A stretch of 64,000 nt of DNA from Rhizobiaceae bacterium (GTDB taxonomy: Bacteria > Pseudomonadota > Alphaproteobacteria > Rhizobiales > Rhizobiaceae): contig JACVCH010000008.1 of NCBI GenBank assembly GCA_016742175.1, positions 1 through 64,000 on the forward strand. Direction: 5' to 3'. The notes under the pieces are model-generated. The model ran no database searches. It was given only the letters and a program-made list of their open reading frames with translations, and had not been told where the DNA came from. This document shows, one piece after another, positions 57,901 to 64,000 of this stretch (its first letter is position 1; each line of letters starts with the position of its first letter). The position numbers and the translations under genes were made by a program.

Positions 57901-59589
57901 ATGACAATCAATCTGCAAAAGCCGGACATCACCGAGTTGAAGCCGCGAATCACCGTGTTCGGTGTGGGCGGCGGCGGCGGCAATGCGGTCAACAACATGA
58001 TCACGGCCGGACTGCGCGGCGTCGAGTTCGTCGTGGCGAACACCGACGCGCAGGCGCTGACCATGACCAAGGCCGAGCGCCTCATCCAACTCGGCGCGAA
58101 CGTGACCGAGGGCCTTGGCGCCGGATCGCAGCCCGAAGTCGGCCGCGCGGCCGCCGAGGAATGCATCGACGAGATCCTCGACCACCTCTCGAACACGCAT
58201 ATGTGCTTCGTCACCGCCGGCATGGGCGGCGGCACGGGCACCGGTGCGGCTCCGGTCGTTGCCCGTGCGGCGCGCGAAAAGGGCATCCTGACCGTCGGCG
58301 TCGTCACCAAGCCCTTCCACTTCGAGGGCCAGCGCCGCATGCGCACGGCCGATCTCGGCATCGAAGAGCTGCAGAAATGCGTCGACACGCTGATCGTCAT
58401 TCCGAACCAGAACCTGTTCCGGATCGCCAATGACAAGACCACCTTCGCCGATGCCTTCGCGATGGCCGACCAGGTGCTCTATTCGGGCGTGGCCTGCATC
58501 ACCGACCTGATGGTCAAGGAAGGCCTGATCAATCTCGACTTCGCCGACGTGCGTTCGGTGATGCGCGAGATGGGCAAGGCGATGATGGGCACCGGCGAAG
58601 CTTCGGGCGAGGGCCGTGCGCAGGCCGCCGCGGAAGCCGCGATCGCCAACCCGCTTCTCGACGAGACCTCGATGAAGGGCGCCAAGGGCCTCCTGATCTC
58701 GATCACCGGCGGCCGCGACCTGACCCTCTTCGAAGTCGACGAAGCGGCGACCCGCATCCGCGAGGAAGTGGATTCGGACGCCAACATCATCCTCGGCGCG
58801 ACCTTCGACGAGGAACTGGAAGGCGTCATCCGCGTGTCGGTCGTCGCGACCGGCATCGACAAGGCGTCCGCCGACATCTCGGCCCCGCCGATCATGAACC
58901 GTCCGATGGGCAAGCCCGTCGAGCGCGCACCGCAGCAGCAGGCCGCGCCTGCCGCAGAACTGCGCCCGGCCGCGCCGCGCACCATGGAAATGCAGCCTGT
59001 CGCGGTCGCCCCGGTCGATCCGGTCGCCGAGGCGATCCGCCAGGCCGACGCCGAAGCCGCCCAGCTTCGCCCGGCCGCGCCGCAGGACGATTTCCGCCCG
59101 CAGAGCCGTCTCTTCGCAGAGCCGGTGCGCCAGGTCGAAGCGCCGGTGCAGCACGTCGCTCCGGCTCCGGTCCAGCAGGTCGCTCCGCAGCAGATGGTTC
59201 AGCCGGTCGCCCAGGCGCCCGTCCAGCCGCGCATGCCGCGCGTCGAGGACTTCCCGCCGATCGTCCAGGCCGAACTGACCCGCGCGCCCGAAGAGGCGCA
59301 TGAGGATCGCGGCCCGATGGGTCTCCTCAAGCGCCTGACCAACGGCCTGTCGCGCCGCGAGGAAGAGCCGGCGCGTCTCCAGCCGGCCCAGCCGCGCGAG
59401 CCCAAGCTGCGTCAGCAGCCGGCGGCGCCCGCTCCCGAGCAGCGCCGTGCGCCGAGCCCGGAAGCGCAGCAATACGCGCCGCGCCGCGGCCAGCTCGACG
59501 ATCACGGCCGCCTCGCCGTCCAGCCGCGCCAGGTCCAAGAAGACGACCAGCTCGAAATCCCGGCCTTCCTGCGCCGCCAGGCGAACTGA
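57901..59589 (+). CDS. ftsZ: Cell division GTPase FtsZ
   Basis: A 562-residue tubulin-like GTPase. GTPase core ~1-320 with '[20 protein letters not shown]', tubulin signature '[15 protein letters not shown]' and T7 '[11 protein letters not shown]'. A long Pro/Gln/Ala-rich linker (~330-545) follows, as usual for rhizobia, then the conserved tail '[12 protein letters not shown]' that binds FtsA. The frame is open upstream, but ATG 57901 with GGACGACGGAA before it is the start. The region 57830-57900 is a short leader. Confidence 0.97.
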   Translation: MTINLQKPDITELKPRITVFGVGGGGGNAVNNMITAGLRGVEFVVANTDAQALTMTKAERLIQLGANVTEGLGAGSQPEVGRAAAEECIDEILDHLSNTHMCFVTAGMGGGTGTGAAPVVARAAREKGILTVGVVTKPFHFEGQRRMRTADLGIEELQKCVDTLIVIPNQNLFRIANDKTTFADAFAMADQVLYSGVACITDLMVKEGLINLDFADVRSVMREMGKAMMGTGEASGEGRAQAAAEAAIANPLLDETSMKGAKGLLISITGGRDLTLFEVDEAATRIREEVDSDANIILGATFDEELEGVIRVSVVATGIDKASADISAPPIMNRPMGKPVERAPQQQAAPAAELRPAAPRTMEMQPVAVAPVDPVAEAIRQADAEAAQLRPAAPQDDFRPQSRLFAEPVRQVEAPVQHVAPAPVQQVAPQQMVQPVAQAPVQPRMPRVEDFPPIVQAELTRAPEEAHEDRGPMGLLKRLTNGLSRREEEPARLQPAQPREPKLRQQPAAPAPEQRRAPSPEAQQYAPRRGQLDDHGRLAVQPRQVQEDDQLEIPAFLRRQAN

Positions 59590-59612
59590 TCGCGTCGACA
59601 TCGCAAACATCG

Positions 59613-59638
59613 AGCGGGCCCCTTGCGGGCCCGCTTTT
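59613..59638 (+). terminator. Intrinsic terminator after ftsZ
   Basis: AGCGGGCCC (59613-59621) and GGGCCCGCT (59627-59635) pair perfectly around a CTTGC loop, ending in TTTT. It lies 23 bases after the ftsZ stop and separates the dcw unit from lpxC. Confidence 0.92.
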
Positions 59639-59703
59639 GCGTCGGGCGTCTTGTTCGCGCCGGCGATCCGGCTATGGTCCGCCGCAAAATTGCGGATGGT
59701 GAC

Positions 59704-60555
59704 ATGGACCTTCGACAACAGACGACGCTTGCCCGCGACCTTGTAATCGAGGGCGTCGGCGTTCATTCCGGCAAGCCCGCGCGGCTCGAACTGCGCCCGG
59801 CCGGTGCGGGAACCGGCATCCGCTTCGTCGATGCGTCAGGGCAGGGCATCGCCGTCCGCCCCGAGACCGTCGCCTCGACCGACCTGTCGACGCTCATCGG
59901 CGATCCGACCGGCTTCCACGTCTCGACCGTCGAGCATCTGATGAGCGCGCTCGCCGGCACCGGCATTGATAATGTCGAGATCGCGATTTCGGGCACCGAA
60001 GTGCCGATCCTCGACGGCAGCGCGATCGAGTTCGTCACCGCTTTCAAAGGCGCCGGCATCATTGAGCTAGATAAGCCCGTCGATGCGATCCGCGTCGTCG
60101 CTCCCGTACGCGTCGAGAACGGCGCCGCCTGGGCCGAGTTCGTGCCGCATGAACGGCAGCGTTTCGAGATCGAGATTGACTTCCCATCGCCTGCCATCGG
60201 CCGCCAGAAGATCGCGTTCGACCTCGACCCCGAGACCTACGCCCGCGAGATCGCGCCGGCGCGCACCTTCGGCTTCATGCGCGACGTCGAGCGGCTGTGG
60301 GCAGCCGGCCTCGCGCTGGGCTCCTCGCTCGAGAATTCCGTCGTGATCGGCGAGGACGACGCGATCGTCAATCCGGACGGCCTGCGCTTTACCGACGAGT
60401 TCGTTCGCCACAAGGCGCTCGACGCCGTCGGCGATCTCGCCATCGGCGGCGTCGCCATCATCGGCTGCTACCGCTCGTTCCGGGGCGGGCACAAGCTCAA
60501 CGCCGCCGCGCTCGCCGCGCTCCTCGCCAGCCCGGACGCCTTCGAGCGGCTGTAA
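59704..60555 (+). CDS. lpxC: UDP-3-O-acyl-N-acetylglucosamine deacetylase LpxC
   Basis: LpxC catalyses the committed step of lipid A synthesis, a zinc-dependent deacetylation. The 283-residue protein has 'LVIEGVGVHSGKPARLELRP', zinc His in 'STVEHLMSALAG', 'DGSAIEFVTAFKGAG', 'RHKALDAVGDLAIGG' and 'FRGGHKLNAAALAAL'. It is slightly shorter than the usual ~305 at the C-terminus. ATG 59704 is chosen because it begins homologous sequence and lies beyond the ftsZ terminator; 59674 is an alternative. Confidence 0.94.
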   Translation: MDLRQQTTLARDLVIEGVGVHSGKPARLELRPAGAGTGIRFVDASGQGIAVRPETVASTDLSTLIGDPTGFHVSTVEHLMSALAGTGIDNVEIAISGTEVPILDGSAIEFVTAFKGAGIIELDKPVDAIRVVAPVRVENGAAWAEFVPHERQRFEIEIDFPSPAIGRQKIAFDLDPETYAREIAPARTFGFMRDVERLWAAGLALGSSLENSVVIGEDDAIVNPDGLRFTDEFVRHKALDAVGDLAIGGVAIIGCYRSFRGGHKLNAAALAALLASPDAFERL

Positions 60556-60682
60556 CGCGCCGTTGTGGATTGCGGCGGCTCTGCCACAAAATTGCGCGAT
60601 TGCGTTCCCATAGCGTTGCTGCCAGCGGGCCGTTATGCTCTAACGCTGGCCTGTTGCCATGAAGATTTCTGCCGGAGGGGCA

Positions 60683-61561
60683 ATGCCCATCGTTACGTCT
60701 GAACGCTCGCAGCGCCCGTCCCGGCGCGCCACGTCGCTGGCCCTTCTGGCGCCGATGATCGCGCTGCCTCTCGTGCTTTCGGCCTGTGCATCGACCGATG
60801 ACGACATGAACCTCGCCAGCTATGTCGAGAGCGTCGAGCCGGCGGATGCGCTCTACAACCAGGGCCTCGCCAATCTCGAAGCCGGGCGCCTGACCGAGGC
60901 GTCGAAGAAGTTCGAGGCGGTCGACCGCCAGCATCCCTATTCCGAATATGCCCGCCGCTCGATGGTCATGGGTGCGTTCACGCAGTACCGCCAGGGCAAC
61001 TACCAGGACGCGATCAACGGCGCGCAGCGCTACGTCCAGCTCTATCCGGGCGACCCGGAAGCCGCCTACGCGCAGTATATCGTCGGCCTGTCCTACTGGC
61101 GCCAGATCACGGACGTGACGCAGGACCAAGGCGATGCCCGCCGCACGGTCGAGGCGATGGAGGCCGTCGTCCAGCGCTGGCCGGAATCCGAATATGTCGA
61201 GGACGCCAACGCCAAGATCCGCTACGCCCGCGACCAGCTCGCCGGCAAGGAGATGCAGGTCGGCCGCTACTATCTCGAACGCCGCGAATATGTCGCCGGC
61301 GTGAAGCGTTTCCGCACCGTCGTCGAGACCTACGGCAACACGCGCCATGTCGAGGAAGCGCTCGCGCGCCTGACCGAGGCCTATTACGCGATGGGTCTCG
61401 CCTCCGAGGCGCAGACGGCCGCAGCCGTCCTCGGCCACAACTATCCGGACAGCCAGTGGTATGCGGATTCCTACGCGCTCCTGCAGTCGGGCGGCCTTGA
61501 GCCGCGCGAAAATGCAGGCTCGTGGATCTCGCGCGCCGGTGCGGCCATCCTCGGAAGCTGA
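60683..61561 (+). CDS. bamD: Outer-membrane assembly lipoprotein BamD
   Basis: BamD is the essential lipoprotein partner of BamA. Signal and lipobox '[11 protein letters not shown]' (Cys35), then TPR repeats through ~50-260: '[20 protein letters not shown]', '[20 protein letters not shown]', '[20 protein letters not shown]'. 292 residues, the usual size. ATG 60683 with GGAGGGG upstream is chosen; an ATG at 60659 has no ribosome site. recN starts 13 bases after its stop. Confidence 0.92.
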   Translation: MPIVTSERSQRPSRRATSLALLAPMIALPLVLSACASTDDDMNLASYVESVEPADALYNQGLANLEAGRLTEASKKFEAVDRQHPYSEYARRSMVMGAFTQYRQGNYQDAINGAQRYVQLYPGDPEAAYAQYIVGLSYWRQITDVTQDQGDARRTVEAMEAVVQRWPESEYVEDANAKIRYARDQLAGKEMQVGRYYLERREYVAGVKRFRTVVETYGNTRHVEEALARLTEAYYAMGLASEAQTAAAVLGHNYPDSQWYADSYALLQSGGLEPRENAGSWISRAGAAILGS

Positions 61562-61574
61562 CGGCAACGCCTGA

Positions 61575-63248
61575 ATGCTCGCCCATCTGTCGATCCGCGA
61601 TATCGTTCTGATCGAGCGGCTCGACATCGACTTCCGCACCGGCCTCTCAGTCCTGACGGGCGAGACCGGCGCGGGCAAATCCATCCTCCTCGATTCGCTT
61701 TCGCTGGCGCTCGGCGCGCGCGGTGACGCCTCGCTGGTGCGCCACGGCGCGCCGCAGGGCAACGTCACCGCCGTCTTCGACGTGCCGCCCGGCCACTCCG
61801 CCCGCGATCTCCTGCGCGAGAACGGCGTCGAGGACGAGGGTGACATCATCCTTCGCCGCATCCAGACCGGCGACGGGCGCAGCCGCGTCTTCATCAACGA
61901 CCAGCCGGCCTCCGTCACGCTCCTGCGCGAGGTCGGCCGGGCGCTGGTCGAAATCCACGGCCAGCATGACGACCGCGCACTCGTCGACGTCTCCGCCCAT
62001 CGCGACCTGCTCGACGCCTTCGGCGGCCATGTCGGCGAGGCGCTCTCCGTCGCGCGCGCGCACAAACACTGGCGCGAGACCGAAAACCTCCTCGCCCGCC
62101 ACCGCGCCAAGGTGGAAGCCGCCGCGCGCGAGGCCGACTACCTTCGCGCTTCGGTCGATGAACTCGGCAAGCTCGACCCGCAGCCCGGCGAGGAAACGCA
62201 GCTCGCCGAGCAGCGCGCCGACATGATGCGCTCCGAAAAGATCGCGACCGAAATCAACGACGCGCTCGACGTGTTGTCGGGGCAGGGCTCCGCCGTGCCG
62301 CAACTCGCAAGCCTCCTGCGCCGCCTCCAGCGCAAGGCCGAGGAAGCGCCTGCGCTGCTCGATCCGATCATCAAGCCGCTCGACGAGGCGCTGATCTCGC
62401 TCGACGCCGCGCAGACCTCCGTCGACGAGGCGCTGCGCGCCATCGAGTTCGACCCGCAGGTGCTGGAACGCGCCGAGGAGCGGCTCTTCGCGCTGCGCGC
62501 GCTCGCCCGCAAGCACTCGATCGGTGTCGACGACCTCGCCGAACTGCGCGACACGATGCTGGCCGACCTCGCCGACCTCGACGCCGGCGAGGAGCGCCTG
62601 CAGGCGCTGGAAAAGGAAGCGCGCGAGGCCCGCGACGCCTACGACCAGAAGGCGCTGCACCTGTCCGAACTGCGCGCCGGCACGGCCGACCATCTCGCCC
62701 GCGCGGTGATGCAGGAACTGCCGGCGCTGAAGCTCGAACGCGCCGCGTTCATCGTCGAGATCAAGGCCGACCCGCAGGACCGCCGCGAGCAGGGCATCGA
62801 CCTGATCGAGTTCTGGGTCCGCACCAATCCGGGCACCCGCGCCGGCCCGATCATGAAGGTCGCCTCGGGCGGCGAGCTCTCGCGCTTCCTTCTGGCGTTG
62901 AAGGTTGCGCTCGCCGATCGCGGCTCGGCTCCTACGCTGGTCTTCGACGAGATCGACACCGGCGTCGGCGGCGCGGTGGCGGATGCCATCGGCGCGCGGC
63001 TCGCGCGCCTCTCCGAGCGCGTGCAGGTGCTCTCCGTCACCCACGCGCCGCAGGTCGCCGCCCGCGCCTCGACGCACTACCTCATTTCAAAGTCCGGCAA
63101 CGCCGAAGGCGTCGCGACCCGCGTCGCCGCCATGGACCACGGCGCCCGACAGGAAGAAATCGCCCGCATGCTCGCCGGCGCGACCATCACCGACGAAGCG
63201 AGGGCGGCCGCCAAGCGGTTGCTTTCCGAAACGCCACTCGTCTCCTGA
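61575..63248 (+). CDS. recN: DNA repair protein RecN
   Basis: RecN is an SMC-like protein of double-strand break repair. In 557 residues: N-terminal Walker A 'LTGETGAGKSILLDSLSLAL', the central coiled coil (~155-370, with 'AKVEAAAREADYLRASVDEL'), C-terminal signature 'ASGGELSRFLLALKVAL' and Walker B 'TLVFDEIDTGVGGAVADAIG'. It lies between bamD and ligA, the common order after lpxC in rhizobia. Confidence 0.95.
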   Translation: MLAHLSIRDIVLIERLDIDFRTGLSVLTGETGAGKSILLDSLSLALGARGDASLVRHGAPQGNVTAVFDVPPGHSARDLLRENGVEDEGDIILRRIQTGDGRSRVFINDQPASVTLLREVGRALVEIHGQHDDRALVDVSAHRDLLDAFGGHVGEALSVARAHKHWRETENLLARHRAKVEAAAREADYLRASVDELGKLDPQPGEETQLAEQRADMMRSEKIATEINDALDVLSGQGSAVPQLASLLRRLQRKAEEAPALLDPIIKPLDEALISLDAAQTSVDEALRAIEFDPQVLERAEERLFALRALARKHSIGVDDLAELRDTMLADLADLDAGEERLQALEKEAREARDAYDQKALHLSELRAGTADHLARAVMQELPALKLERAAFIVEIKADPQDRREQGIDLIEFWVRTNPGTRAGPIMKVASGGELSRFLLALKVALADRGSAPTLVFDEIDTGVGGAVADAIGARLARLSERVQVLSVTHAPQVAARASTHYLISKSGNAEGVATRVAAMDHGARQEEIARMLAGATITDEARAAAKRLLSETPLVS

Positions 63249-63317
63249 CGTTTGGCGGCTTGAGCCGCCCGCCGATCCCGCTATGTTCGCGCCAAGCGAC
63301 CACCGGAATCCTTTGAA

Positions 63318-64000
63318 ATGGCGAAGTCCCCGAAAACCGTCGATGATCTGTCACCCGACGAGGCGTCGGACGAGCTGACGCAACTCGCCGCCGAGATCGC
63401 CCGTCACGACGCGCTCTATCACGGCAAGGATGCGCCGGAGATTTCGGATGCCGACTATGACGCGTTGCGCCAGCGCAACGCCGCGATCGAGGCCCGGTTT
63501 CCCGAACTCGTGCGCGCGGATTCGCCGTCGCTGAATGTCGGCGCCGAACCCGCCGGCGCCTTCACGCCGGTGCGCCATTCGCGCCCGATGCTCTCGCTCG
63601 ACAACGTCTTTTCCGACGAGGACGTGACCGATTTCGTCCAGTCCGTCCGGCGCTTCCTGTCGCTGAAACCCGACGACGAACTCGTTTTCACCGCCGAGCC
63701 GAAGATTGACGGCCTGTCCATGTCGCTGCGCTACGCGAACGGCAAGCTCGTCACGGCCGCGACGCGCGGCGACGGCACGACCGGCGAGAACGTCACCGCC
63801 AACATCCGCACCATCGGCGACATCCCGAACGAGTTGAAGAACGCGCCCGAGGTGCTGGAAGTGCGCGGCGAGGTCTACATGGCCCGCGAGGACTTCATGG
63901 CGCTCAACGCGCGCATGGCCGAAAGCGGCCGCGTCTTCGCCAATCCGCGCAACGCGGCGGCCGGTTCGCTCCGCCAGATCGACCCGAACGTCACCAAGAC
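63318..64000 (+). CDS. ligA: NAD+-dependent DNA ligase LigA, 3' end outside window
   Basis: The first 227 codons of LigA, open to the window end. Domain Ia '[20 protein letters not shown]' is the NMN-binding region; the adenylated Lys is in '[14 protein letters not shown]'; '[19 protein letters not shown]' and '[12 protein letters not shown]' are adenylation motifs. ATG 63318 lies 69 bases after recN. It seals nicks in replication and repair using NAD+. Confidence 0.96.
   Translation, partial: MAKSPKTVDDLSPDEASDELTQLAAEIARHDALYHGKDAPEISDADYDALRQRNAAIEARFPELVRADSPSLNVGAEPAGAFTPVRHSRPMLSLDNVFSDEDVTDFVQSVRRFLSLKPDDELVFTAEPKIDGLSMSLRYANGKLVTAATRGDGTTGENVTANIRTIGDIPNELKNAPEVLEVRGEVYMAREDFMALNARMAESGRVFANPRNAAAGSLRQIDPNVTK

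Noticed and set aside
57736-59766. A 676-codon minus-strand open frame over ftsZ
   Set aside because: It is the antisense of ftsZ with its Pro/Gln linker; no recognisable domain or ribosome site.

Overview
The window is 64 kb of a high-GC alphaproteobacterial chromosome, most likely Hyphomicrobiales (Rhizobiales) of the Mesorhizobium/Aminobacter/Phyllobacteriaceae type. This rests on the division and cell wall cluster order (mraZ to ftsZ, then lpxC, bamD, recN, ligA), a long FtsZ (562 residues), an HWE-type histidine kinase with a FATGY-type response regulator, and several copies of the palindromic repeat that reads 'SPLAGEMGGSPEGG' when translated. Those family assignments are from recognition of the sequence; no search was run.

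Layout. 1-8.6 kb: the end of a PqqD-like gene, a hotdog thioesterase, the phenylacetyl-CoA epoxidase operon paaABCDE, and an opposing group (alpha/beta hydrolase, class III CoA-transferase, ThDP enzyme). 8.7-13 kb: a NitT/TauT-type ABC importer whose three genes are separated by large palindromic repeats, then an MFS exporter. 13-17 kb: a spermidine-synthase-like protein, a lipoprotein with an AprI/Inh-like domain, a YegD-like Hsp70, and a lower-GC two-gene cassette (HNH nuclease-like toxin candidate plus DUF2019 protein) that overlaps by ATGA. 17-29 kb: ettA, an HWE kinase/response regulator pair, a FabH-like synthase, MOSC, tandem repeats, DUF2293 and trmO, an ArsR-methyltransferase fusion with metF behind a clear inverted-repeat operator, a 28-residue membrane ORF with its own promoter, an EamA transporter, a group IV decarboxylase and a secreted ClpP-like protein. 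29-40.4 kb: a GH25 lipoprotein, a serine hydrolase, a brnTA toxin-antitoxin pair, a fused HyuA-HyuB (5-oxoprolinase type) protein, a small lipoprotein, TerB-DnaJ, an AmpD-like amidase, a lytic transglycosylase, rnpB RNA and a trans-sulfuration enzyme.

40.8-64 kb is the dcw cluster: mraZ, rsmH, ftsL, ftsI, murE, murF, mraY, murD, ftsW, murG, murC, murB, ddl, ftsQ, ftsA, ftsZ, then lpxC, bamD, recN and the start of ligA. Nearly all dcw genes overlap by 4 bases or are a few bases apart, so lipid II synthesis and the septal machinery are translated as a unit. A perfect-stem terminator after ftsZ separates it from lpxC.

The most unusual items are (i) in-frame palindromic repeat insertions inside paaD and the HyuA-HyuB gene, reminiscent of Rickettsia palindromic elements, (ii) the HNH/DUF2019 cassette, (iii) the short membrane protein at 25.9 kb, and (iv) the operator-controlled ArsR-methyltransferase/metF unit.
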